Below the pieces are notes generated by a model. It saw only the letters and a list, made by a program, of their open reading frames with translations. It did no database searches and was not told where the DNA came from. From an uncultured Lachnospiraceae bacterium (GTDB taxonomy: Bacteria; Bacillota; Clostridia; Lachnospirales; Lachnospiraceae): a stretch of DNA of 64,000 bases. The stretch's first letter is position 1, and each line of letters starts with the position of its first letter. This document shows positions 36,416-45,694 of the stretch, piece by piece. The stretch lies in contig CAJUFL010000011.1 of the NCBI GenBank assembly GCA_910585605.1, forward strand, positions 16,987 to 80,986. The letters run 5' to 3'. Position numbers and translations under genes: made by a program.

Positions 36416-37567
36416 TTACACTGGCTTGCTGTTATCGGAAACCCTACCCTGTAATTCTTCTTTGTTCTTTGTTGCATCTCTTAACAGCTTGTAAATAGAT
36501 GCTGCAACCGGAACACCTAACAGCATTCCCACTACCCCTCCAAGACCGCTTCCAATCATAATCGCAGCCAATACCCATATACCGGGAAGACCAATGGAGG
36601 AACCAACCACTTTGGGATAGATCAGATTTCCTTCCAGCTGCTGTAAAATCACAAGAAATACCAGAAATACCACTGCCTGTTTCGGATCTACCGTAACAAT
36701 CATAAAAGCACCGAGAGCTGCACCGATATACGCACCAAAAATAGGAATTAACGCTGTCAGTCCAACCAAGGCTCCAATGGGACCGGCATATGGCAGCCGT
36801 AAAATCCACATTCCCAATGCACAAAGACTTCCCAGAATGACGGCCTCTGTAGCCTGTCCAAGTATAAAACTGGAAAAACTCTCATCAATGATACCCAGCA
36901 CATATACTGTCTTTTCATAAAGAGAAGTCTTCATAAAAGCCTTCATCATACGATTTATCTTAACTCCAATCTCCTCTTTACATGCCAGTACATACATACT
37001 GAAAATAAGACCTACCACCACATTTACCACTGCTCCAAAAAAAGAGCCTACAATTGTGGTAGCCGAAGTTAAAAGTCCCTTTGTTCCCGTCATCAAACCT
37101 GCTGAAACCTTATTGATGATATTTCCCCAATCCAGATCTAATTCTGTCAGCTGCTTTTGTAAAGCCGGCAGTTCATCTGATTTTTCTATCAGAAACTGTA
37201 TCACATTCTGAAATACCTCCGGTACATCCTTTGAAATAATGACAAAGCAATCGATAACCTGTGGAATCACCAGATACAGTACAAAAATGACAATCAGTGT
37301 CAGCAATGCCAGGGAAAATACCATACACATTCCCCTTCTGGATTTTGTAATCAGTTTATTTTTACTCTTTGGAAAATAGATCTTTTCCAGACGCACCATC
37401 AAAATATTCAAAACATATGCGAACACACACCCTAAAATCAAAGGATATGCAACAGATAAAAGCCTGCCGCCCCAATTCAAAATCCATTTAAAATACATGA
37501 CAAATAAGCATAAAAATGCTACAACAAACCCATATTGAATAAAATGTTTCATATTATGATTTTTCAC
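36416..37567 (-). CDS. AI-2E family permease
   Basis: 383 residues from GTG 37567. The ATG at 37582 overlaps GGGAGG, which is the ribosome site for the GTG. About eight membrane helices, with the family features (AYVLNILMVRLE near residues 40-55; QQLEGNLIYPKVVGSSIGLPGIWVLAAIMIGSGLGGVVGMLLGVPVAA at the end). The family includes PerM, YdiK and the AI-2 exporter TqsA; the substrate cannot be told. Promoter at 37604-37631. Confidence 0.88.
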   Translation of the reverse strand: MKNHNMKHFIQYGFVVAFLCLFVMYFKWILNWGGRLLSVAYPLILGCVFAYVLNILMVRLEKIYFPKSKNKLITKSRRGMCMVFSLALLTLIVIFVLYLVIPQVIDCFVIISKDVPEVFQNVIQFLIEKSDELPALQKQLTELDLDWGNIINKVSAGLMTGTKGLLTSATTIVGSFFGAVVNVVVGLIFSMYVLACKEEIGVKINRMMKAFMKTSLYEKTVYVLGIIDESFSSFILGQATEAVILGSLCALGMWILRLPYAGPIGALVGLTALIPIFGAYIGAALGAFMIVTVDPKQAVVFLVFLVILQQLEGNLIYPKVVGSSIGLPGIWVLAAIMIGSGLGGVVGMLLGVPVAASIYKLLRDATKNKEELQGRVSDNSKPV

Positions 37568-37603
37568 AGCAAAACCTCCCATAGGTATTTATTAAACGTG
37601 AAT

Positions 37604-37631
37604 AGTATACCATATATTGCCAAAAATACAA
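37604..37631 (-). promoter_or_regulatory. sigma-A promoter of the AI-2E permease gene
   Basis: Minus-strand TTGTAT (37626-37631), 16-base spacer, TATACT (37604-37609). Confidence 0.55.
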
Positions 37632-37725
37632 TCTTTCCAGTCACTTTTCTATATTACCCGCATTCCCTGTTCCAATTTTCCTTCAGCATTTTCCATATAA
37701 TTTTAATCTACTTTTCCCAACTATA

Positions 37726-37754
37726 TTGCTACCATTCCACTTTTTTGATATGAT
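37726..37754 (+). promoter_or_regulatory. sigma-A promoter of the AAA ATPase-LysR pair
   Basis: TTGCTA (37726-37731), 17-base spacer, TATGAT (37749-37754), 37 bases before the ATG. Confidence 0.5.
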
Positions 37755-37791
37755 AAGAACATCTTGAAAGATTAGAAATCAGGAGGATACT

Positions 37792-39249
37792 ATGGATTCC
37801 GAAACACAAGGTATATATACAACTATTATGTCCATTGCAGACAAAATTGATAAGCATTTGATGAAAGAAAATGATGCAACAGAAAGCGTAAAGGAGCTTC
37901 TGCGCATTGACTTACGCAATTTTCTTATTTTCCTTACAATTGCAGACCATATAATATCAAAAGACGAAATCCGCTATATCAACAAATCCCTCGGTTACAG
38001 CTTTGATGATATGACTATGAAAAATTTTGCACTGAAAAGCAGCATAGTTCGTGAAGATTTTCTCAACACTCCACCCGCCTCCATGCATTACTTTTTGGAA
38101 TATGGCAAAGATGAATATATCATACATGAAGCTAAGTACTACGATATCAAAAAACTTTATATCCTTATTTTCCAGTCGCTGGGGGAAGATTTTTTGTCAA
38201 GCTGCAAACATATGGATATAACGGAAGTAAACCAGCTGACCCGTTATCGTTTTATGCTGGAAAGCAAAATAAGGGCATTTGTGAAAAGCGGCGGGGTTGC
38301 CCCAAGCAGACCCGACAGCATCCCTTTCAAATTAAAATCCCGCCAGGAAGAGGAATCCCAGGCGGAGATTCCTTTTATCGGCAATGTTACCGGCGGCGAC
38401 AAGACCCGCGAAGACCTGGATTCTCTGTTAAAAGAATTAGAATCTTTAATCGGTCTTACTTCCGTCAAAGCAGAGGTTAAAAATCTGATCAATCTTTTAA
38501 AGATCATAGATATCCGTAAACAAAATAATCTAAAAACTCCTTCCGTTACCAGGCATTTTGTTTTTACTGGAAACCCGGGAACCGGTAAAACCACTGTCGC
38601 AAGGCTTCTCTCACAAATCTATTGTGCACTGGGCATTCTTTCCAAGGGGCATATCGTAGAGGTGGACCGTTCCGGCATGGTTGCAGCCTACATGGGACAA
38701 ACCGCAATTAAGGTAAAAGCGGTTATCGACAGAGCTTATGGCGGTGTATTATTTATCGATGAAGCTTACGCCCTTGCCAATGAAACTCCTGGAGGAGATT
38801 TCGGCCAGGAAGCCATCGACACCCTTGTAAAAGCCATGGAAGATAAACGTGAAGATTTGATCGTTATCGTTGCCGGATATCCCGACCTAATGAAAAAATT
38901 TATCGAATCTAATCCGGGACTCAAATCAAGATTTCAAAAAACCATTCATTTTCCTGATTACAGTGCCAAAGACTTATACCAGGTATTCCTTAAATTCTGT
39001 AAGGAAAATGATTATGTACTCAGTCCGGACGGAGAGATTTATCTAAAAGAAAAGTTAGAAGAATACGTTCAAAATTCTGATAAGTATTTTGGAAATGCCA
39101 GAGATGTCCGAAATTTTCTGGATATTGCCATATCTGACCAGGCAAACCGCCTGTTAAACGAAAATGAAACATCACCGGAAGCACTTGTCACATTGCAGCC
39201 AATTGACCTTTCACACATCTTTGAACAAAAAGGAGACGATGCCAAATGA
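37792..39249 (+). CDS. CbbX/SpoVK-type AAA ATPase with an N-terminal helical domain
   Basis: 485 residues. The N-terminal 165 residues form a helical, TerB-like domain (LIFLTIADHIISKDEIRYIN). The AAA module starts at the ELESLIGLTSVKAEVKNLINLL box (about 215-235), with Walker A GNPGTGKT (260-267), Walker B VLFIDEA (319-325), the pore-loop region YMGQTA and sensor/Arg-finger NPGLKSRF. The closest known relatives are CbbX, SpoVK and ESX EccA: ring ATPases that remodel partner proteins. The partner is unknown. Its stop overlaps the LysR start in an ATGA. AGGAGG lies upstream. Confidence 0.88.
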   Translation: MDSETQGIYTTIMSIADKIDKHLMKENDATESVKELLRIDLRNFLIFLTIADHIISKDEIRYINKSLGYSFDDMTMKNFALKSSIVREDFLNTPPASMHYFLEYGKDEYIIHEAKYYDIKKLYILIFQSLGEDFLSSCKHMDITEVNQLTRYRFMLESKIRAFVKSGGVAPSRPDSIPFKLKSRQEEESQAEIPFIGNVTGGDKTREDLDSLLKELESLIGLTSVKAEVKNLINLLKIIDIRKQNNLKTPSVTRHFVFTGNPGTGKTTVARLLSQIYCALGILSKGHIVEVDRSGMVAAYMGQTAIKVKAVIDRAYGGVLFIDEAYALANETPGGDFGQEAIDTLVKAMEDKREDLIVIVAGYPDLMKKFIESNPGLKSRFQKTIHFPDYSAKDLYQVFLKFCKENDYVLSPDGEIYLKEKLEEYVQNSDKYFGNARDVRNFLDIAISDQANRLLNENETSPEALVTLQPIDLSHIFEQKGDDAK

Positions 39250-40133
39250 CCCTGCTTGCCTATCAAATCTTTCAGACCGTAGTGGAACAGGGAAGCTTTC
39301 AGCATGCCGCAGAAGTCTTAAATTTAACTCCGTCTGCAATCAGTCATGCTATTTCCACGGCAGAAAAAGAATTAGGATTTCCACTGTTTAACCGTAACAA
39401 AAACGGGGTTACTCTTACCAGTTATGGTGAAAACCTACAGCCTTATATTTTAACTGTATTAAATAGCGATGCCAAACTTCAGCAGGCCATTTTGGAATTT
39501 AACGGATTAACCCATGGCTCTGTAAAAATAGGAACCTTTTCCTCTGTCTGTAATAATTTTATACCCGATTTGGTTACCAGCTTTTCAAAATCGCACCCTA
39601 ACATCGAAATTAAAATTTATCAGGGAACCTATGACGATGTATATAACTGGATAAAAACCGGTGTCGTAGATCTTGGTTTTCTCTCAGAGTCCAGTAGTAA
39701 AGATTTACCGATTGTCCCACTATATAAAGATGAATTGCTTTGTGTTGTTCCCAAATCATTCCGCACAAAGCGCCAAAACTATATCCAGCTGACAGATTTA
39801 AAGGAACAGAATTTTGTTTCCCAAAGCGAAAGTACAGATGCAGATATCCAGAAGCTCTTTAGCAAATATGAGCTCAAAATCCGTTCCTCCTGCCATGTAG
39901 TGGATGATTTAAGTACTATTGCCATGGTAGCTGCCGGTCTCGGAATCTGTATCATGCCCAAACTTGTCATGAAACACATTCCCTATGATGTAAATATGTA
40001 CCCACTAAAACCGGCCGAACACCGAACCATCGGAATCTGTTCATTAAATCCGGAGTTGATGGCTCCCGCTGTCAAAAGTATGTATAAACATATTTTAAAA
40101 TATTTCAAAAACCTAAATATTAATAAAAAGTAG
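39246..40133 (+). CDS. LysR family transcriptional regulator
   Basis: 295 residues. An N-terminal winged helix-turn-helix (AYQIFQTVVEQGSFQHAAEVLNLTPSAISHAISTAEKELGFPLFNRNKNGVTLT) and a substrate-binding-like co-inducer domain (about 90-290). Starts inside the AAA ATPase stop (4-base overlap), so both are made from one message. LysR proteins are usually divergent from their target; here the next gene downstream is a small membrane protein 13 bases away. The effector is unknown. Confidence 0.92.
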   Translation: MTLLAYQIFQTVVEQGSFQHAAEVLNLTPSAISHAISTAEKELGFPLFNRNKNGVTLTSYGENLQPYILTVLNSDAKLQQAILEFNGLTHGSVKIGTFSSVCNNFIPDLVTSFSKSHPNIEIKIYQGTYDDVYNWIKTGVVDLGFLSESSSKDLPIVPLYKDELLCVVPKSFRTKRQNYIQLTDLKEQNFVSQSESTDADIQKLFSKYELKIRSSCHVVDDLSTIAMVAAGLGICIMPKLVMKHIPYDVNMYPLKPAEHRTIGICSLNPELMAPAVKSMYKHILKYFKNLNINKK

Positions 40134-40146
40134 GGGATGTTTAGAT

Positions 40147-40494
40147 ATGTTTAATGAAAATCTCAGACTCATATTTCAATACGTGTTGTTGATAATTTAT
40201 ATATTGCTGTTTTTTCTTCAAATAGTTTTGTTTATACATTTTATCAAAAGAAAGAATAAATATTGGATATATCCAGCAGGCACCGCACTTATATCATGCA
40301 TGGCTGCCATCATACTTATGTTCTTTTATGACAGCTTACCTGGATATGGATCTATGCCGGGACTCACATATTTTGCAGAATGGTTTTATTCTTTTTGTGC
40401 AAGTATTGTTTTTGCCGGTATGTTAATATTATCCATAGCAAGCAGGATAATATTAACATTTATAACCAGAATAAAACAACGCACCCATTCCTAA
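40147..40494 (+). CDS. Small membrane protein of unknown function
   Basis: 115 residues, three membrane helices (about 10-32, 42-62, 78-108) and a basic C-terminus. AGGGGATG lies 8 bases upstream. It is 13 bases after the LysR gene and probably third in that operon. A perfect 14-bp inverted repeat lies in its last third. Its stop is 7 bases from the convergent serS stop. Confidence 0.7.
   Translation: MFNENLRLIFQYVLLIIYILLFFLQIVLFIHFIKRKNKYWIYPAGTALISCMAAIILMFFYDSLPGYGSMPGLTYFAEWFYSFCASIVFAGMLILSIASRIILTFITRIKQRTHS
40421..40458. repeat. Perfect 14-bp inverted repeat inside a coding region
   Basis: TGTTAATATTATCC (40421-40434) and its exact complement (40445-40458) with a 10-base loop, encoding part of the third membrane helix of the gene around it. 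It lies 44 bases after the convergent serS stop and could end serS transcripts, but no U-run follows on either strand. Confidence 0.7.
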
Positions 40495-40501
40495 TTTGCT
40501 A

Positions 40502-41779
40502 TTACTGAATTTTAGTCTTACCACCCATATACGGCTGTAATACTTCGGGAATATTTACCGTTCCATCTGCATTCAGATTATTCTCCAAAAATGCGATCAA
40601 CATACGTGGCGGTGCAACTACAGTATTATTTAAAGTATGTGCATAATATTTGCCATTTACACCATCTACCCGGATTTTCAGGCGCCTTGCCTGTGCATCA
40701 CCCAGATTGGAACAGCTTCCAACTTCAAAATATTTTTTCTGTCTTGGTGACCACGCCTCCACGTCAATGGATTTTACCTTGAGATCTGCCAAGTCTCCGG
40801 AACAACACTCCAATGTACGCACAGGAATATCCAGGCTTCTAAACAAATCTACAGTATTCTGCCATAACTTTTCAAACCACATTTTACTCTCTTCCGGTCT
40901 GCATACCACGATCATCTCCTGCTTTTCAAACTGATGAATCCGGTAAACACCCCGTTCTTCAATTCCATGTGCTCCCTTTTCCTTACGAAAACACGGTGAA
41001 TAGCTGGTAAGAGTTTTGGGTAAATTCTCCTCTTTGATAATGGTATCAATAAATTTACCAATCATGGAATGCTCACTGGTTCCAATCAAATAAAGATCTT
41101 CTCCTTCAATCTTATACATCATGGCGTCCATTTCAGCAAAACTCATAACACCTGTTACCACATTGGAACGAATCATAAAAGGCGGTATACAATACGTAAA
41201 CCCTCTGTCAATCATAAAATCCCTTGCATAAGATATAATTGCCGAATGGAGCCTTGCAATATCTCCCATCAGGTAATAAAATCCATTACCGGCCACTTTG
41301 CCTGCCGCATCCAGATCAACTCCGTCAAACTTCTCCATAATCTCTGTATGATATGGAATTTCAAAATCCGGGACTACCGGTTCCCCATATTTTTGAATCT
41401 CCACATTCTCACTGTCATCTTTACCGATCGGAACAGAAGCATCAATAATATTAGGAATCACCATCATAATCTTTGTAATTTTTTCCTGTAGATCTTTTTC
41501 CTGTTCCTCTAAAGCAGCAAGCTCCGCTGAACGCTCTGTTACAAGTTTTTTCGTCGCTTCAGCTTCCTCCTTTTTGCCCTGCGCCATCAAAGCACCAATC
41601 TGCTTGGAAATCTTATTGCGCTCTGCCCGGAGTGCATCAGCCTTCCCCTTTGCCTCACGGCTTCTGGTATCCAATTCGATCACTTCATCTACCAACGGTA
41701 ATTTCTCTTCCTGAAATTTGTTCTTGATGTTCTGCTTTACGACGTCAGGATTCTCGCGTAAAAATTTAATGTCGATCAT
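40502..41779 (-). CDS. serS: Seryl-tRNA synthetase
   Basis: 425 residues. Class II synthetase. N-terminal coiled-coil arm (about 30-100, binds the tRNA-Ser long arm). Motif 2 is in FRKEKGAHGIEERGVYRIHQFEKQE and motif 3 in NNTVVAPPRMLIAFLENN. TSEHSMIGK marks the serine site. It follows glgA by 16 bases in the same direction with no T-box leader, so it is co-transcribed with glgA. Confidence 0.97.
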   Translation of the reverse strand: MIDIKFLRENPDVVKQNIKNKFQEEKLPLVDEVIELDTRSREAKGKADALRAERNKISKQIGALMAQGKKEEAEATKKLVTERSAELAALEEQEKDLQEKITKIMMVIPNIIDASVPIGKDDSENVEIQKYGEPVVPDFEIPYHTEIMEKFDGVDLDAAGKVAGNGFYYLMGDIARLHSAIISYARDFMIDRGFTYCIPPFMIRSNVVTGVMSFAEMDAMMYKIEGEDLYLIGTSEHSMIGKFIDTIIKEENLPKTLTSYSPCFRKEKGAHGIEERGVYRIHQFEKQEMIVVCRPEESKMWFEKLWQNTVDLFRSLDIPVRTLECCSGDLADLKVKSIDVEAWSPRQKKYFEVGSCSNLGDAQARRLKIRVDGVNGKYYAHTLNNTVVAPPRMLIAFLENNLNADGTVNIPEVLQPYMGGKTKIQ

Positions 41780-41795
41780 GTTCTTTCTCCTATCT

Positions 41796-43247
41796 TTAAT
41801 ACCCTAAAATTCTATTATACAATTCCATATATTTTGCCGCTGATTTATCCCACGAAAAATCTTCCTTCATACCTCTTACCACCATTTTATTCCAGTCATC
41901 TCTATGATCATAATATATTTCTTTGGAATAATTAATTATCTTTAACATTTCATCTGCATTATAATTTGTAAAGGAAAAACCGGTTCCCGTTCCTTCGTAC
42001 TCATTATAAGGAACAACCGTATCCTTAAGACCTCCTGTCTCTCTTACAATAGGAACTGTTCCATAACGCAGGGAAATAAGCTGCGTCAGTCCGCAAGGCT
42101 CAAATCTCGAAGGCATTAACATGGCATCTGCGGCTGCATACAATCTGTGTGCTCTCTCATCTGAATAAAAAATATTGGCAGACACTCTGTCAGAATATAC
42201 CCATTGATAATGTTTAAACATATTCTCATATTTTGCCTCACCGGTTCCAATCACTACAAACTGTACATATGGATCCACGATCCCCTCCATTACCCAGTCT
42301 ATCAAATCGAGACCCTTCTGGTCTGTCAAACGGGATATAATGGCGATCATATATTTATTCTCATCCACAGGTAGTCCAAGTTCTTTTTGCAATTCCATTT
42401 TATTTGCGGCTTTTCCCTTTTTATAGCTTCTCACATTGTATTTTTTAAATATCTTTTCATCTGTATTGGGATCATACACATCATAATCAATTCCATTCAC
42501 GATACCACAAAGCTTTTGATTATGAAAACGCAATAAATCATCAAGATTTTCTCCATATTCAGGTGTCTGGATTTCTCCGGCATACGTATCGCTTACTGTA
42601 GTAATGTAGTCAGAATATACCATACCTGCTTTTAACATATTACCGTCTTTGTAAAATTCCATACGGTCCGGAGTAAATACATAATCCGGTAATCCTGAAA
42701 TGTATTTAAAGGTCTTAACATCCCACACTCCCTGAAACTTCAAATTATGTATTGTCATAATCGTTTTGGTTCCCGCAAAAAATGGATTATCATGATACAA
42801 AGTTCTCAGATAAACCGGCACAAGTCCCGCCTGCCAGTCATGACAGTGAATGACATCCGGCTTAAAATTAATAACAGGCAAAATCGCCAAAGCCGCCTTG
42901 CTAAAAAATGTAAATTTCTCAATATCAAAACGGATTGTTCCATATGGTGCCCAACCTGAAAAATAATACTCATTATCAATTAGATAATATGTGATACCAT
43001 CTAATTGATAAGTCATGATACCAACATGAACATTCTCAAATCTCTGTCCTAAATCCATATAAAAATGATGAACATATTGGAATTTCTCTCTATACTCCCA
43101 GGGAATGCATGTATAGTTAGGTATTACTACACGCACATCATACTCTTCTTTTGGAAACATCTTAGGAAGTGCCCCAACAACATCTGCCAATCCGCCGGTT
43201 TTAATAAAAGGAACACACTCTGAAGCTACAAACAAAATATTTTTCAT
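41796..43247 (-). CDS. glgA: Glycogen synthase (ADP-glucose type)
   Basis: 483 residues from MKNILFVASECVPFIKTGGLADVVGALP at 43247 (GAGGG upstream). The frame to 43334 lacks family sequence. GT5 glycosyltransferase that extends alpha-1,4-glucan from ADP-glucose. The N-terminal KTGGLADV motif binds ADP-glucose. HCHDWQAG, ISRLTDQKGLDL and the C-terminal MPSRFEPCGLTQLISLRYGTVPIVRETGGL (the conserved E-x7-E region) are present. It is separated from glgB by 28 kb. Confidence 0.96.
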   Translation of the reverse strand: MKNILFVASECVPFIKTGGLADVVGALPKMFPKEEYDVRVVIPNYTCIPWEYREKFQYVHHFYMDLGQRFENVHVGIMTYQLDGITYYLIDNEYYFSGWAPYGTIRFDIEKFTFFSKAALAILPVINFKPDVIHCHDWQAGLVPVYLRTLYHDNPFFAGTKTIMTIHNLKFQGVWDVKTFKYISGLPDYVFTPDRMEFYKDGNMLKAGMVYSDYITTVSDTYAGEIQTPEYGENLDDLLRFHNQKLCGIVNGIDYDVYDPNTDEKIFKKYNVRSYKKGKAANKMELQKELGLPVDENKYMIAIISRLTDQKGLDLIDWVMEGIVDPYVQFVVIGTGEAKYENMFKHYQWVYSDRVSANIFYSDERAHRLYAAADAMLMPSRFEPCGLTQLISLRYGTVPIVRETGGLKDTVVPYNEYEGTGTGFSFTNYNADEMLKIINYSKEIYYDHRDDWNKMVVRGMKEDFSWDKSAAKYMELYNRILGY

Positions 43248-43380
43248 AATCACGCCCTCCAATTTAGTAACCACTTTTACATCGTAAAATTTTATCACAG
43301 TAACAACGACCAGCCATATACTGCCCAATGCCACTAAACATATTATACCCTTTTTTACAATATCTGTCTACGAAACCTTC

Positions 43381-43989
43381 TTATTTTTTCAGTTCATCCA
43401 ATGTTTTCTTATACGCCCCAATAAAATCCCTTTCAAAATCACGGACTTCGGGCAAATCCATATCCTTTAATTTGGTATAAACTGCCGCCTTTGCACTGGA
43501 AAATTCACGGTTACCTGTTTTTTCCTCTTCCAGACATTTTATATATGCAGATAATTTATCTGCTGCTTTTACCAGTTGCCACAGATACTCTTCTCCTTCT
43601 TTGGGAAACAAAATAGATTCATATTCTTCATAAAGATAATCAGGAAGCATGGATAAAAGTTCCTTTGCTGCCTGTTTTTCTACATTTTTATATGCCTCTT
43701 TTGTATCCATGTTATAATACTTAACCGGTGTCGGCATATCTCCTGTTAAAATCTCTGTGCAGTCATGATACATCCCCATCAAAGCCGCCCGCTCCGCATT
43801 CAGACACCTACCATATCTTTTATTACTAATAAGTGCTAATACATGGGCAATCATTCCAACCTCCAAAGAGTGTTCACTTATATTTTCAGGATAGGAATTA
43901 CGCATCAGCGCCCACCTGTTAATATATTTCATCCTTGCCATCATTGCAAAAAAGGAACTGTCATATTCCTTATATTCTTCTCTTTCCAT
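43381..43989 (-). CDS. YfbR-like 5'-deoxynucleotidase (HD domain)
   Basis: 202 residues. HD-domain phosphohydrolase: RWALMRNSYPENISEHSLEVGMIAHVLA, the metal pair in MYHDCTEILTGDMPTPVKYYN, and VKAADKLSAYIKCLEE give the H..HD..D ligands. The family removes phosphate from dNMPs. GGGGGATG lies upstream. Flanked by glgA and the DnaJ gene, with no clear operon partner. Confidence 0.88.
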   Translation of the reverse strand: MEREEYKEYDSSFFAMMARMKYINRWALMRNSYPENISEHSLEVGMIAHVLALISNKRYGRCLNAERAALMGMYHDCTEILTGDMPTPVKYYNMDTKEAYKNVEKQAAKELLSMLPDYLYEEYESILFPKEGEEYLWQLVKAADKLSAYIKCLEEEKTGNREFSSAKAAVYTKLKDMDLPEVRDFERDFIGAYKKTLDELKK

Positions 43990-44077
43990 CGATCATCCCC
44001 CATTTCTCAAAAAAATCCAACACAGCAGATGTGCAAACAAACAAGTGATTTTACCTAATTATCAACGCGACATGACA

Positions 44078-44749
44078 CTAATACGGTCTGGGACAGCAAA
44101 TACTTCCTCCACAGCACAGATTACAGAAAATATTAGCCAGACAGAGTTTAAAACAAAAATCAGTCCCTTCCATTCCCGGCATGCCATACTCCGTGCCTCT
44201 GCCTGTATACCATGTCCCACCACTTTGCATAACATTATAAAATTGGCGGTACTCTGCATTACCGGGCTCCATACGCATAGCCATCTGGATATGCTCCAAG
44301 GCTCTCGCCTGATTACCCAGACCCTGATTAGCAATTGCCGAAACATAATACCACTTCCCATTTTTATTTTCAATATCAGACAAAACCCTGAGTGCAGACT
44401 GATAGTCTCCTCCCCTGATATAATTCATCGCTGCATTTAAATATGTGGAATCTTTATCATCTCCATAAGACGTACTGCCGGTCCGTCCGTAACCCTCGCC
44501 AAATCCCCTGAAACCACCATATCCGTTACCGGCATAATCGTTTGCATTACCATACCCTCCTGTATTTCCATCCATGATTGCCTGATATGCCTGCTGTACT
44601 TCCTTAAATCGCTCTTCTGCCTGTTCTTTATTCGGATTATTCACATTTGCATCCGGATGATATCTTCTACTCAGATTACGATATGCCTTTTTTATTTCTT
44701 CTTCAGATGCATCCGGTGATACACCTAATATATCATACGGACTTTTCAT
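44078..44749 (-). CDS. J-domain protein with a C-terminal TPR-like region
   Basis: 223 residues. N-terminal J domain (MKSPYDILGVSPDASEEEIKKAYRNLSRRYHPDAN) with the HPD tripeptide that stimulates DnaK. A Gly-rich linker (85-120) leads to two TPR-like helix pairs (TYLNAAMNYIRGGDYQSALRVL; ARALEHIQMAMRMEPGN) and a cysteine-rich end. It lacks the zinc and client domains of DnaJ, so it is a specialised co-chaperone. GGAGG lies upstream. The next gene, a DUF5685-like protein, is 57 bases upstream and may be co-transcribed. Confidence 0.88.
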   Translation of the reverse strand: MKSPYDILGVSPDASEEEIKKAYRNLSRRYHPDANVNNPNKEQAEERFKEVQQAYQAIMDGNTGGYGNANDYAGNGYGGFRGFGEGYGRTGSTSYGDDKDSTYLNAAMNYIRGGDYQSALRVLSDIENKNGKWYYVSAIANQGLGNQARALEHIQMAMRMEPGNAEYRQFYNVMQSGGTWYTGRGTEYGMPGMEGTDFCFKLCLANIFCNLCCGGSICCPRPY

Positions 44750-44806
44750 TTTCTACCTCCATATTTGTAACAATTCTGCTTTAGCAATGCTTCCAAGCCA
44801 CCTCTT

Positions 44807-45655
44807 CTACCTGGATGTTTCTTTTTTCTCTAATGCCATTCTTTTCCTCTTGACTTCTTCATATTTTGTCCATATACCGGAATAAATTATGTTTCGAAGA
44901 ATATCAACATTTTCAGTAATCGGAAGCTTCTCAAATGTTTTTGCAAACTCAGCTGCTATCATCGTAAGCAGCTGCTTGACCCATTCATCAAACCCCTCTT
45001 CTTTTTCTCTCTCCAAAAAGGGATTGAAGCAGCCCTTTCTTCTGTCCTGTTCTAAATCCTCATAAGCATCTACAATATAAATAAATTTCCCAATATAAAA
45101 CCCGATATTCCGGAGATATTTTTCCCACTCATCTTGTTTTACCACAAATATTTCTTCCAGTAAATGCCCGAAAATCCCAGACAACCGATCAATATCCAAA
45201 TTCCCCATTTTTTCAAGCATTAACAGGCTGTTCATACATTCTTTAACAATCTTTTCCTGCCTTTCATAACATAAACCTATATTCTTTACTTTCTTTTCAA
45301 TGCTCTTCCCGTAAATTCCTTTTATAATATTCCCTTCATCCCTAAAATCATCTCTGCATTTATACCATGTGAGCAATACGTTCATATCTGCCACATATTC
45401 TATCATTTTGTTGTTTTTAATCTGCTGTTTTCTTATGGGATGAAGAACGCACCTATCCAGACATTCCGTTTCCTGAGGCTCATACAACAGGCTTAAAAGC
45501 ATTGCCAGAAATGTCATGTCATAGCTTAATGTCAACTGGCCCCGTATACCGTATTTTTCCTTCAATACTCTGCAAAGTCCGCAATAATAAGAACGATATT
45601 CATGAAATTCCCTAATCCGCAGTTCAGGCTCATTCACCACTACATAACCAAACAT
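44807..45655 (-). CDS. DUF5685-like cytoplasmic protein
   Basis: 282 residues from MFGYVVVNEPELRIREF at 45655; an earlier Met overlaps the AGGAG that serves this one. Helical. The N-terminus YYCGLCRVLKEKYGIRGQLTLSYDMTFLAMLL and HPIRKQQIKNN match what I recall of DUF5685. It resembles an isoprenoid-synthase-like all-alpha fold (DAYEDLEQDRRKGCFNPF), but the usual Asp-rich motifs are not both clear. Between the zinc-ribbon and J-domain genes. Function unknown. Confidence 0.75.
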   Translation of the reverse strand: MFGYVVVNEPELRIREFHEYRSYYCGLCRVLKEKYGIRGQLTLSYDMTFLAMLLSLLYEPQETECLDRCVLHPIRKQQIKNNKMIEYVADMNVLLTWYKCRDDFRDEGNIIKGIYGKSIEKKVKNIGLCYERQEKIVKECMNSLLMLEKMGNLDIDRLSGIFGHLLEEIFVVKQDEWEKYLRNIGFYIGKFIYIVDAYEDLEQDRRKGCFNPFLEREKEEGFDEWVKQLLTMIAAEFAKTFEKLPITENVDILRNIIYSGIWTKYEEVKRKRMALEKKETSR

Positions 45656-45694
45656 TTTTAATCTGCTCCTAAACAATATCCTTTAAACATTTCA

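Noticed and set aside
36444..36824. 126-residue minus-strand frame inside the AI-2E gene
   Set aside because: Overlaps the well-supported permease out of frame and has Cys/Ser/Gly-rich shadow composition.
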